A stretch of 64,000 bases of DNA, from the NCBI RefSeq assembly GCF_965638725.1, contig NC_134950.1, positions 136,267,636 to 136,331,635 of the forward strand, written 5' to 3'. The notes under the pieces are model-generated. The model saw only the letters and a program-made list of their open reading frames with translations. It was not told the origin of the DNA and ran no database searches. Within the stretch, counting starts at the first letter, position 1, and each line of letters opens with the position of its first letter. The translations under genes were made by a program, and so were the position numbers. Below, piece by piece: positions 48,459 to 59,565 of this stretch. This stretch comes from Aptenodytes patagonicus. Taxonomy: Eukaryota; Chordata; Aves; Sphenisciformes; Spheniscidae.

Positions 48459-48580
48459 GAGAAGCTGTGTTGGATCGGAACTGGTAGACTGGCTTCTGGA
48501 GCAGTGCCCTTTTGTTAAGTGCAGATCTACAGCAGTTGGAGTGTGGCAGCTTCTCCTGGATATGGGCATTATATTATCAG
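48459..48580 (+). CDS. RAPGEF5: RAPGEF5 coding exon 3 (core of DEP domain)
   Basis: Encodes the end of codon 99, residues 100-139 and one base of codon 140. The acceptor is TTATTTTCAG|GAG and the donor ATCAG|GTCAGT. It starts RSCVGSELVDWLLEQ and continues to RSTAVGVWQLLLDMGIILS. This is the central part of a DEP domain: GSELVDWL is the family hallmark, and the (R/S)xxAVGxWQxLLDxG segment is shared by Epac1 and Epac2. DEP domains typically bind phospholipid or a membrane partner and target the GEF to membrane, so that is the expected role. It is the single most diagnostic exon in the window. Confidence 0.93.
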
Positions 48581-49972
48581 GTCAGTCTTGATAGTACTTC
48601 TAGCGTGAGGAAGGCTATCAAGTTTCTCCTGCACAGGATAAGACTCACATTTTTGATGGGAGAGGAAGGAGGGGAAAAAAAAAAAAAAAAAAAGATTGAT
48701 CCATTTTTCTTGACAGTTGTTTATTTTACTATCTCTTCAGTAGGCTCACCTCTGTAACCTTTCATTTCATAAACACCAAAGATTAATCTCTTTTTTTAGG
48801 CAATTTCCTTCCTTTTGCTTTTGCAAATGTAATTGCCTATTACAAAGTTGCAGACAGCGTGTGTGTCTTTTCCAGCCTATTTTTTTTTTCTCCTCAAGCT
48901 CTTTTAGGTTTTTCACAAGACAGCAGCTGTTTAGTCACTGCAGATCATGGCTTCGCCAGATGACTTCTCTAGCTATTAGTGATTTTTCCCTTCCTCTCTC
49001 TGTTTTTCATAGTTTTAGATTACAATGGATTGAGAGAGGATTCAGCTCCTTGAGACAGTGATGATGCCAGGTTTTACCCGGCTGTCCACACCTTCCCCAC
49101 CAAATTTAGGGGTTTGGTCTAGCTAATGTGGTTGGTGATAATTACACTGGTAACCAACCTCTGGAAATCTGATGGACTTGACTTGTAGCTGGGACTACTT
49201 AGGTAGCTCAACTTGGAGCATACCCCGCCCTGGGGTCTGTGCTAGACACTTAACTTTTCTCCTTGTGAAAAGGTGAGGTGTTATGGAAGATTTCTGCTTA
49301 TGTACGGTGACAGTATACTTAAAGGTTTTCTTCTGCTCCAGCTACACTGACAGTATGTCTGATCATGCAGCCTCAACAAGGGCTAAATGGCTTTCCCAGC
49401 AGGAGCTTGTGCTTTTGGCTTGATCCTGTCCTTCGATCCCAGTTCAATCCTGGTTATGCCAGGAAGATGACAGCTGTTGTACGGGTGCATCATCTTACCC
49501 AGGTCTAGTCTACAAATCCAGTAGCCCTGAATTTGAGGAGAAGCTGGGATAATGATGGGCTGCATCCCCATTATTGAACTTTTTTTTATTGAACTTTGTT
49601 TACTAGTGCCTGGCCATTAGTGAGAACAGATTAGAAGCCAATGGAAATCAAGGCTCAGAAATCTGACAAGTGGAAGGTTTTTATCCCCTAATTCTGAACT
49701 GATTCCAAAATTGATTAAATACTCAGCAGTCTTAATGCTTGAATTTCAGGAGCCTGGAGATCTTCAAATTGAGGTTTTGGGGTTGTCCTGTTTGGGTGCA
49801 CTGAGTTAATATGAGAGGGCAGGATTGCTTCTATGCTGAGTTTGTGATCCTTTTGTCCTGTGTGGTGGTGCAACTCAGCATTAAAATCAAGTGCAATACA
49901 GAATGTGGTGGGGACACAGAACTTCTACATGGTAAAGGTTTAAAGACTATCTAATGTTATTTTTTCTAACAG
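48581..49972 (+). other. RAPGEF5: RAPGEF5 intron 3
   Basis: 1,392 bp, from ATCAG|GTCAGT to TTCTAACAG|TGG. Holds an A19 run at 48,675-48,693; otherwise nothing recognised. Confidence 0.85.
48675..48693 (+). repeat. A19 tract
   Basis: Homopolymer of 19 A in intron 3, 95 bases after exon 3. Confidence 0.85.
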
Positions 49973-50141
49973 TGGACAGACAACTCTATTTTCAAGACAC
50001 TCATGCTTTCTACCAGTTCTCAGCGGATGAATGTACCTACCTTTTCTGTGAATTTGAGAAAGAGGAAGGGTGGAAGAATGGGGTAAAGCTCCTACTTCAG
50101 CTACTGCCGCTGTCTCCTCCCAGGATTGACATGTGTAATCT
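49973..50141 (+). CDS. RAPGEF5: RAPGEF5 coding exon 4 (end of DEP domain and linker)
   Basis: Encodes the last two bases of codon 140, residues 141-195 and two bases of codon 196. The acceptor is TTTTCTAACAG|TGG and the donor AATCT|GTAAGT. The first residues, VDRQLYFQDTHAFYQF, finish the DEP domain and parallel the HVDQ-x-x-FQDKYLFYRF strand/turn of Epac proteins. An acidic/basic stretch (CEFEKEEGWKNG) and a Leu-rich segment (VKLLLQLLPLSPP) follow. These correspond in position to the segment after the DEP of Epac1/2 that leads toward its second cyclic-nucleotide domain. The terminal codon is split: if the intron were read through, the frame would stop at once at TAA (50143). Confidence 0.92.
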
Positions 50142-51479
50142 GTAAGTGTGCATATACAGCTGTTTGCAACTTTTGCTGACTGTTTTGTAAGTGGCTAGCT
50201 TATAATTACGCTGTTTAGCCCCAAAACCACTGTGCAAATGAGCCAGCTTTATTTTCAGGGTTGACAAGCTTGGTAGAGATGGGCTTTTCATCTGAGAAAG
50301 TCAGTGTGAGTAGATAAATGAAGGCACTTGACTTGGGGTTTTTGGCATATTGTGGTTCTTATGCACTAGCTTGCTGACTCTAGCTTGCTATATTACCTGG
50401 GCAAATGGCTTTATTATTTTTTTGTTCTCTTACGTTTGGAGGTTTGGCACGAATTTGGCAGCAGGCATGCTGTGGAGCTGATTGACTAGCAGATCAGATG
50501 CCCTCGTGCTGTGTCAGGATCAGCTATCAGATGGATAGAGAGGATGAGTAGAAATGTGGTAGCTTCAGTCATCTGATTTTAGTTTGCTACTGCATGTTTG
50601 CCAGAGCTCTGTAGTCTCACATTATTAGTCCTTTTTCAGAATATGCCTTTTAAGAGTTTTGCTTCCTATATGTCTCCTCTTTCGCCTGACTGTTGGATGT
50701 TATCATACCCTCTGTGCTGATACAGCTGCGCTCTAAATGTTGCCTATTTAGAGCAGCTAGAAGGAAACCATAGTTATTTGTGCCACAGTGAGACACCAAA
50801 ATATAGGAAAAAGGTGTCAGTGAGAGGTCTGGAGGCTCATGACCCCTCATGCCTTTGCAAATCTGCAGGAGCTGGCCTGGATAGACAAGTTGGGTTAAAT
50901 TCTTTCATTATCCCTACCATGATGAATCCTCAAACCTGATACTTATACTGTGGAGAACTATTACTCTGCCAGTACTAGGATTTATTCTCTTTGATGTCAA
51001 AGACAAAACTTCCTTCTGTAAGTACTTTCCTTCTCTACATATTAGATTTTAAAAACACATTCTCTCAAATAAATGTCCAATGGAAATATTTTAAAGAGGC
51101 ACAAAGCCCAAAGTCCCTGTAAGCGGTCTCAAGCCCAGCTTCTTAAATTCAGACATGTTGAGCTGGTAGAAAAAAAATCTCAGTAATTTCTCTGCATGGC
51201 TCAGGGCAGAAACTTGATTCCCTCCCCTGTTGCTGACTGCCCTCACCAACCAGAAATTGGCAGTTCTGGAGTGGGGATTCTCTTGAAAACACATTTATTT
51301 GGTCAGATTGAGTGAGTGTAGCCAAGTGACAAGGACCCCAAACTGGCTAGAGGAGGGGACTGAATGTGATCTTCTAAGCAGATGACTCATATGGGAGAAA
51401 ACCTTTGAATATTTTTGTAAATAGAATTTCTTGTCTTCCAGCCTACTCTGGTGCTAAGCAGTTTGTCTGTCCCTTAAAA

Positions 51480-51555
51480 TACCAGGGCGATTTCATCTTG
51501 ATTTTAGTGGGAACTGGGGTTTTCCTCATTATCACTGCAAATCAGGCCACTTTTC
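51480..51555 (+). repeat. Possible ancient amniote interspersed repeat fragment
   Basis: The order 'cttgattttagtgggaactg', 'gggttttcctcattatcact', 'gcaaatcaggcca' parallels the old amniote repeat phrase 'ttgacttcaatgggagctg...gtgctcagcacctctgaaaatcaggcc'. Short and diverged. Confidence 0.4.
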
Positions 51556-52429
51556 ATGGTTCATGACTACTTGTACAAAAGCTTTGAATCAAAAAGACAG
51601 AAAAGATAGGTCATATTGATGTGTTACGTGAAGGATGCTGGGTAGGAAAATGGATTGAAGACTTTTTAGATTTGAGTTAAAAATGTGTCCTGCATGCTGA
51701 CCCTGGCTGGAGACTACCACTATTTTACAGTCTGCTTTGCAGTTTTATCATTCCAGTGCAACTGTCATTTCTAGTGGAGGATGATCCCTGTCACATGAAT
51801 TGAACAATTATTCATTAATGTACATTTCCAGTTCCTTCCTGCTCACATTATTCAAATTTTAGTTGAAGTTGGATTCCTTTTGGGAACATTGTCACTGAAG
51901 AATTATTTTCTGGAGGTTTTACCTGTCAGATTGTGAGGGTGCTTTTTAAAAAAAATACATATTGAAGGAATCGAATTTTAAATAATGGTATACTCTTGAG
52001 GGAGTGTGATATTAAAGCGAAAGGAGACTTTTCCAGGTTCAGAATTCTCCATGTGTGATGCAAATGGTACACTGCTAAAACACAATCTGAAAGGGAATAG
52101 ATGTGATGAGGTGTTTGTTAAAGTTATCTGACCGGGTTAAATAAACCCATATACTCTTTTTCATGAAGAAAGATGGCAATTCTAAAAACTCTTCCTTGCA
52201 GTGAGTGTTTGTCTTTTCTCAAATATATAAGCTGTTTTGCATACCATTAGAAGCATAGTCTTTCTTGTAATTTAATATTTTTGTATTCATTTTTCTGTCT
52301 TAGTTTTTCTCATAGTCTGTATTGACGGCATTAATTCTGTATGTACATAGGGATAGAGGAAGTCCTACCTTATTAATTAGATTCCCTGCTTTTGATGAAA
52401 TCAGAAGCAACTGCCTGCTTGTGCACCAG

Positions 52430-52760
52430 AAGTCAACATTGGACATCTCCTGGTGGTCCCGGGAGCCAGACGAGCTCTGTCTCCTCTGCAGCTGGTGGGC
52501 AGCAGCTTTGCGCTTGCCTGGACTGCTGGGTGCATCAGTGGGTGTCCGTGGAGCACGATGGATTTGCTCTCCCAGAATGAGCCTGTAGACCTGAGTAGGC
52601 AGTGGCAGCTCTGGGGACTTCCTTTAGCAGCTCTTCTGGAAACCCTATTAAATAAACGTGGCCTGGTCTCGACTTGCTGGACGGATTTTTGGTGGATTTG
52701 TATTTGTTTCTGGCCAGTATTAGCAGCGTTACCAAATAATACTATAGTAAGTTCTACAAT
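52430..52760 (+). mobile_element. Possible solo LTR-like sequence (tentative)
   Basis: A CpG-enriched patch in AT-rich intron 4 contains CCCTATTAAATAAACGTGG then 'cctggtctcgacttgctgg'. A TATTAAA/AATAAA box followed by a C/T/G-rich segment is the layout of an R-U5 junction in avian endogenous retrovirus LTRs. No internal retroviral frame, primer-binding site or clear target duplication is seen, and both ends are undefined. It could equally be unique DNA. Confidence 0.22.
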
Positions 52761-53139
52761 GAAAACAGCGTCCTGAAGCCCGAGACGTGCTTACGGTTCC
52801 TGAATAAATGATCCCTGTTGCCTTTTGACCTCGGCAAATTCCCTACATTAAACATAACATTGGTGGGAATCCACCATGGAAAACAAGATGGGACATAGCA
52901 GATTTTTAGCAGCTCACACTAAACTGAAGGCTAATGTTGTTATGTGTATTCCACAGGACTGAGCCCCTGTAAATGTTGTCAAATGAGATGGGACTGATGC
53001 AGAGGCCTCTTGGGGTCATTAAACACCCTATGTTAATCACAGCCAATTCTACTTGAATAGAAAAGAAGTTAATATTGCAATAGCCTGGGAACAAAAGATC
53101 TGTATTGAAAGCTGTGCCATGGACTTCCTTACAGCCTTG

Positions 53140-53330
53140 AGCAATCACTTAGGCTCTCATCCAATGCCTCCTGAATTCTTTTCCAGTGACTGCAATGGCT
53201 TTGTATCAGGTGTTTAATCTTTGTGTGTTTCTGTTTCCTTCTTTGTAAATGGGGGTGTTTATAACAACACCTAACTCCCAGAACCACTGGTAGACTCAAT
53301 GAACATTTGAAGAATGCATTGGGTACCTTA
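53140..53330 (+). repeat. L2/MIR-like ancient repeat
   Basis: Contains 'tgtttctgtttccttctttg' then 'taaatgggggtgtttataac' and 'aacacctaactcccagaacc', close to the L2/MIR phrase 'cagtttccccatctgtaaaatggggataataatacctacctc'. Just upstream, 'cagtgactgcaatggctttg' 'tatcagg' resembles the 'attgacttcaatgggctttggatcagg' phrase of old amniote repeats. Confidence 0.45.
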
Positions 53331-53976
53331 GTCTATTGAAATGTATCCCACAATATTTTTTTAATTCTTTGAAGAGGTGTTAACAGGATTTTTTTTTCTT
53401 TATCTCATATTGCTTGTTATTTTCTTTTCAGAAGTGTTACACTATATTCTGTATCTTCTGTCCTGAAATAATTTTACATTTTATTAATTTCAGAAAAGTA
53501 ACCATTCTTAAAAGTAATTTGTTTTTAATGCAAGTAGCCAGGATGGGATATTCATTTAGTTACTGCCTTATGGAGTTCCTGGAAGGCTTTTGCTGAACGC
53601 AAACAGCTCTCAGGTATCCACGGGTCTTTTATTGGCATTGTAGGTGGATTGTAAAGCCAGCGTAGAGACATATGCAGTGGCTCTACATTGGACAGTTGAG
53701 GTCCAGGCCCAGGACCATGGGTGTATCCGTATTGCTTCCTCTGTCAGCGGGTCGGGAAGCACTGTAATTGCTTTCACATGGTGTACAGTAACAATTGTGC
53801 TGGACCTGACTTGCCTGCATGAAGATCTAGGGCAAGCATCCCTGCATCTCGCTCTGCTTAACACACTACCGAGCCCACGGACCACTGAGCTGTATAAGCA
53901 TTAGGCTTGTTTGCCTGGGCTTTGTAGCTCCTGTTTGGTACCAGCCCTACTAGGTCTTATCTGGCCCCTTTTGGAG

Positions 53977-53994
53977 AAAAAAAAAAAAAAAAAA
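53977..53994 (+). repeat. A18 tract
   Basis: Homopolymer of 18 A, about 75 bases right of the CpG-enriched patch at 53,595-53,890. Confidence 0.85.
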
Positions 53995-55691
53995 GGGTGA
54001 TATCTGTCCTGATTCTGTTCGTCAGTATCCATTCTGTCTTACTTTTTTCCATTAGCCTATACACTCTTCCTCTCTGATTCTTGAGAGCTGACTATAATTT
54101 TTAGTATATTAATGGTTTCAGAAGTGTTTGATGCTCATATGCAGATGAATACTGGGAGTATTTTTAAATAGAAGATGAAGTGATAAAGGCCCAAGACAGA
54201 AATAGCTATGCTATATGCTGTTCTGAGTTTATAGATTGCATCTGTGGCTGTGTCTAGTGAGTTGCTATCTTTTGCCTCCAATTTAGACGAATCAGGTCCT
54301 AGCCAGGTTCTGAGAGATCAGAAGAGATCAGATGTGTAGGGAAACATAGGCATCTAAAGAGGTCAGTTATTTTAATCTCATTCCAAATTATAAAGAGAAA
54401 GACTGAATAAATCAGTCTTTGTAAATGAAACTGCATTCATTTATTTCTTTTAACACTTTATAACACTTAAAATGTTAAATCACATTTTTCCTTGAATAGG
54501 AAAGGCAGTTGTGAAAATAATTGTGATTTCTAATCTGAATTACCATTTTGGTCTGAATATGCTTACCCCAAAATGAATGCATGTGTCATTCTGTGCTTTC
54601 TGACCTTAATTTTTTAATCAGGGAAAGAAATTTTCGGACATGGGATATAAGAACCACAATATACCAGCTGCATATTCCAGACATGTTGTCAGCTCTCTCC
54701 CTAAACCCATCAAGGCATATGAGCAATTAAATAATTTAGTCAAAGATAGAAGCTTCTGCTAATACCTGGGATTTAAGTTTATTAAAGCAGCTGCAGTTTT
54801 GCATATCTGCTCACTTTGCTGGCATGCCACGCTTCTTGAATAGCATGAAAAGTAAAGATCTCAAGGGCATTTTCTTTTTCTTCTTCCCATAGTAATAACC
54901 CTATCATATTGGTATCTTTCTTCTGATTGTCAATAAACCTTCCAAAAGGCTTGCAGATGTTTTAATGATGGGAATTAGACTGTTTTAAAGAAAAACATAG
55001 TCCTATCCTGTGCTGTCCACGCAGCTTTTGTGTGGTTTTTTCCACGTGGGCCAGACTTCTGTGACGGTTTCTATAAGTGTTCTTCTTGCACTGCCCCACT
55101 CTTGCAAAGACACATTAAGTCTCTCTGTCTTGTGAGTAACTATCAAGACAACCTAATAGTGTTCTCAGCCATTGCTTTAGTTTGCTAATTTATGGCTTCT
55201 TACATGTATTCTTTCCATTTTCACTTTTTTTTTTAAATATCAAACTTCATGTGTGACATAATGATTTTGATGTTGTCTGCTTTTATCTATGCATTCCATA
55301 GGTGTTGCTCCACACCTTAGCAAAGCTGGGTGCTGGGCAGATGGAAAACTCTTCTGCTCTGTTGATGGAGTATGTTTTTAGCAGAGCAAAATATGCACTC
55401 AGATAAGCAACTCTGAGCTAAGATGGTCCTGCATTCTTCAGTTCTTCATCATATTTTTATAGCTGATGAATTCTCTCACTGTTTTACGTTAGTCCAATCA
55501 GAGGAGTTCTTGTAGTCTGTCGTTACTGACACAATTAATTATTGTCATGTTGCAGTCATTATTTTGATGTGGAAACTCAAAAGCCCTTTTACATTAGTGC
55601 CTGTGGCTACACAGTTCCTTGCTTTCCAGGAATCGAAAGATGTTGAAACAGAATGAAAGAAATAATAAAATCTTATTTTTATTTTTTTAAG

Positions 55692-55758
55692 GCCTGATCA
55701 AAAAATAGAAGATACGGCAGAAACCAATGCTGAAATTCTTGCTCGTCTCACTTCTGCG
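55692..55758 (+). CDS. RAPGEF5: RAPGEF5 coding exon 5 (linker)
   Basis: A 67-nt exon that finishes codon 196 (Leu) and encodes residues 197-218, starting PDQKIEDTAETNAEIL. The acceptor follows a long T/A tract (TTTTTTTAAG|GCC) and the donor is TGCG|GTAAGG. The residues align in place with the linker of Epac1/2 between the DEP and the RELAAV helix; Epac proteins carry a related P-x-x-(R/K)-(T/I)-x-(D/E)-(D/E) pattern there. It leaves phase 0, exactly what exon 6 needs. It is short and would be easy to miss by gene prediction, but phases on both sides and the homology agree. Confidence 0.87.
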
Positions 55759-56369
55759 GTAAGGTCACTGCATCAAAGTTTGTACTGATCATGTTTGAAA
55801 TATTGTCATGTTTTGTATCCTTTCAAATTAAAGACTTAGTCTTAGTGAGCAGGTGTTTGTAATGCGAACTACTTTTTTGTCTCTGAAAGGAGGAAGCTTT
55901 ACTGAGGTTGTAGTGTGCAATTCCAAAGCTATTAAAATCAGTCCAAGCAAGGACTGCTGCAGCCTGCTCTCTTGTAATCCATGCTATTCATGGCCCAGGA
56001 GATACCAATTTGGAGGATCATGGTAGTTTTGCTGCCAGGTAGCTTACACTCAGATCCTCTTGATCAAGTGGACATCAGCGTGAAGAAAATGATGGGGTGG
56101 GGACAAAGGGAGAGAAAGGGCCTCAGCAGCCCTGGCATAGATTATCATAAGCTTCTGAGGAGACCCACCTGGGAAGCCTGGGTATCTGGCTTCCCAACTA
56201 TGTTTAGCCTCAATGAACTCCATCATAATAAACCATAATAAACAACAGCTTATCCTGTCTGTGCTAGAATTTGGTGCATCTTGTTTATCTTGTTGTAAGA
56301 TCATTGTTCTAAGAAGCAGACAGACAGGACTAAGCTAGATTCACTCGATTTAATGTAATCTGTATGATG

Positions 56370-57320
56370 GTACAGGGTACACCCTCAGCACATTTGCAGG
56401 TGATGCAAAACTGGGGGGAATGGTCGATGCACCAGATGGGTGTGCTGCCCATTCAGAGGGACCTTGACAGGCTGGGGAGATGGGCCAACAGGAATCTCAT
56501 GAAATTCAACAAAGGGCAATCAATGTCCTGCATCTGGGAGAAATAACCTCATGCTCCTGTACAGGCTGGGGGCTGACTGTCTGAAAAGCAGCTTTGCAGA
56601 CAAGGACCTGGGAATCCTGGTGGACAGCAGGTTCAACATGAGCCAGAAATGTGCCCTTGTGGCAAAGAAAGCCAACTGCCTCCTGGGCCGCATTACTAAA
56701 AGCGTTACCCTCAGGCTAAGTGAGGTGATCATTCCCCTCTACTCAGCACTGGTGTGACACATCTGGAGTGTTGGGTCCAGTTCTGAACTCCCAGTACAAG
56801 AGATATGTGGATGTACTGGAGCGTATGCGAATGACCACGAAGATGATCAGGGGAGTAGAGTATCTGACTTACAAGGAGAGGCTGAGAGAATTGGGAGTTG
56901 AGCTTGGAGAACAGAAGGCTATGGGAGGATCCTTATGGGTCCCTTCCAACTTGAGATATTCTATGATTCTATGATCTTATCAATGTGTATAAATACCTGA
57001 TGGAAGGGAATAAAGAAGATGAAGCCAGGCTCTTCTTGGTGACGTCTTGTGACAGGACAAGAAGCAGTGGCACAAACTGAAATTCAAGAAATTCTACTTA
57101 AACATAAGAAAAAACTTATTTACTGTGAGGGTGATCAAACAGTATAACAGGTTACCCATAGAGGTAGTGGAGTCTCCATCCTTGGAGATGTTCAGAACTC
57201 AGCTGGACATGGTCCTGAGCAACCTGCTCTAGCTGACCCTGCTTTTGAGCAGGGACTTGGGTGAGATGACCTCCAGAGGTGCCTTCCTACATCAACCATT
57301 CTGTGATTGTATGGTTCTGC
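56370..57320 (+). mobile_element. CR1 LINE, plus strand, from mid ORF2 to the 3' tail
   Basis: Translates in broken frames through PIQRDLDRLGRWANRNLMKF, then FADKDLGILVDSRFNMSQKC, ALVAKKANCLLGRITKSVT, LSEVIIPLYSALV, TTKMIRGVEYLTYKERLREL, and ends in untranslated 3' sequence 'gaccctgcttttgagcaggg' and the octamer-like tail 'ccattctgtgattgtatgg'. That is the normal CR1 order from the reverse-transcriptase C-terminus to the 3' end, 5'-truncated at about 56,370. It lies in intron 5 in the same orientation as the gene. Several stops and one nested insertion make it inactive. Confidence 0.92.
56932..56976 (+). mobile_element. Very short CR1 3' tail nested inside the CR1 copy
   Basis: At 'aaggctatgggaggatc' the host CR1 is interrupted by 'cttatgggtcccttccaact' 'tgagatattctatgattcta' 'tgatc', after which the host resumes at 'ttatcaatgtgtataaatac'. 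The inserted 45 bases are the extreme 3' end of another CR1, with two ATTCTATG octamers. The host GATC appears on both sides, as a short target duplication would. Confidence 0.75.
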
Positions 57321-59543
57321 GAACATCACACCTAAATCATGATATCAGCAAAACATGGAATTAGTGCTAGTTCTGTTTTGGGTACGTGAGAAAGTACAGA
57401 GATGAAAGTGAACTAAGCAGGGTGAAGTTGTCATGAAAAAGGCATGAGGATAAGAGCTATTTTAAGTAAAATGAATAAAGTACTATCTTGAAATTGCTGA
57501 AAAATGGAAGGGAAGGACAATTTGTGCTATATTTTGTAAAGACAAATGCCTTTACAAAAGACATTTTGTAATGTGTTTGGAAAGCCAGTGGTTCTGTATG
57601 CTCAACCTTATGCAAAAATAATTTAGAATGTATGACATTAGAAAATTTTGTGTTTTAACGTTTTTTTTTATTTTTTATTTTCCCTGTATTCAAATTCCTT
57701 GTTTCCTCTACCTTTTTTCCTAACTGAAAATGAAGGAACTCAGAACCTCAATATCCTCCATTTTTAGTTCCATAGAGAGAAAAAATAGAAAAACATAAAA
57801 TACTTTTTGCAAAGTTATATCTTTTCAAAAATTCACAAAACTACCAACTCTATAAAACATTGCCAGTATCCCTCAAAAGCTTCGCCTCTCAAAAATAGAA
57901 GAATAATGGGTTTTTCATCAGTTAAAAAAAGGGAAGCACTCAACAAAACAAAGTGACTTTCTGAGTTTAAGAACTGGGATCTAACTGTTGCTGGATACAC
58001 TTGAGTAAAATGCATATCCTTAAAGATGTGAGTAATTGACAGTGAGTTCAGAGTGCTTCACATCTAGCTTGCAAGGTCAAACCTTTGAACTACATCCTGA
58101 GTGATTCCAGCAGCAGGGCACATGGACAGGTTTTTGTTTTTTTTTTAAATGAACCATTTTATTGCTGTAGCTAACTAGCTAAAGAAAAATCAGGCAGCTG
58201 CATGTCCAGATGGCCTGAGACCCATCTATTGCCATGGTGGTGTCAAAAAGACTGATCTTTTCTTCTGCGTTTTCTGATTTTCCACAGAACTGTGCAGGCT
58301 CTCTATAATGATTTTCTAGTCTAACCCTGGGGAAAAGACATAAGACCAGAGCAGAATCCTCCAAATATTAACATCTGTATATGAACTTCTCCCTCTTATC
58401 CATCCAGAATATTGCTTTTCCTCCATACAGTAGACTGGGATCTAAAGTACTCACTGCGAGTTTATGGAGAGCCTTTATGTGTCCCAAGGGAATTTGAACC
58501 CTCCGCTTGCACCACTCAGCAGGGGGCTGGACTCACCAGGATACAGGTTCTCAATGTTTTTGTTGCTGCCAGTTTCAGAATTTGTATGGAAAAAGAGTCC
58601 TGTGAGCCGGAGCTGGAAACCAAAGGTGAAGGTATTAGCCATGAACTGGAAATGTGTTCATACTGCCTTGCTTTTTGGCTCACTGAATGTTTACATATTT
58701 TATACAGAATCAAACAGTCTTCCTTGAAGAATTCATAATTCAGAATCCTGTTGACAATACTCTTCAGACCAGTGTTTCAGAAGTGGAAAAAAAAAAACCC
58801 CAAAACCTTACTTCCAGCCCAGCACTAAAGCAGTCAGAGATTAGAGTTGACTTTTTTGTACATTTCTGGGTTTGGAGGTTCAAATCCCATCGGTGTTGAT
58901 AGTACCACTGTCTCTTCTGCTTTTCTTTTTGCTTTTCTTGTAATGGAATAAAACATTCTATGTCAGGTCAGAAGGATGCTTCTGTGTCAGCTTTTCTTTT
59001 TTGGGAATTAAATTCCCAAATTTTCAAACCTAAACTGATTGTGAAGATCCAGCCCAAGCAACATTGTAGAACTGTAAGCATGCATGCACATAAGGTCTAA
59101 TTATATATTTCTGTAACTCTGTAAAAGCTATTGCTGTTGCAGGGGCTGAAACTCACCTCACCTAAATATAAGTGGCCATATGGCAGGCATCTACATCTGA
59201 GCTAGCTTCCCCAGGCACTCCTTACAGCCAGGGAGCAGGAATAGGCACTTTTAGGATGCTGAGTGTATGATTCATTTTGAAAGTCTACTTTAGGGAAAAA
59301 CAGTCATACCTTAGGCTCCGCTGGTAAGGTATGCACTCTCTATGAAGGGGTTATAGAGTGACTAGCACAGACATAGGCATCTGTACAAGTTTGGTGAATT
59401 CCTCTCTCCACCTCTTTTTCTTTACTGTAGCCTGACTTTCTTTGTTGGCCTTTCTCTTATTACTTATTCCCTACTGCTTTTTGTTACCAGGTGTTGTTTC
59501 TCTTGTAGAGTTCCACTTTTCACATTCACTGCACAATTTGTGA

Positions 59544-59565
59544 TTTTTTTTTTTTTTTTTTTTTT
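59544..59565 (+). repeat. T22 tract
   Basis: Homopolymer of 22 T in intron 5, with no recognised retroposed gene beside it. Confidence 0.85.

Larger units (their letters stand above)
50142..55691 (+). other. RAPGEF5: RAPGEF5 intron 4
   Basis: 5,550 bp, from CT|GTAAGT to TTTTTAAG|GCC. Contains ancient-repeat fragments near 51,480-51,555 and 53,140-53,330, a CpG-enriched LTR-like patch near 52,430-52,760, another CpG-enriched patch at 53,595-53,890 and an A18 run at 53,977-53,994. No extra exon supported. Confidence 0.8.

Noticed and set aside
58857..58900. GGTTCAAATCC at 58,877, a match to the tRNA B box
   Set aside because: The flanking T-stem does not pair, no A box or cloverleaf can be built upstream and the surrounding sequence is ordinary intron.
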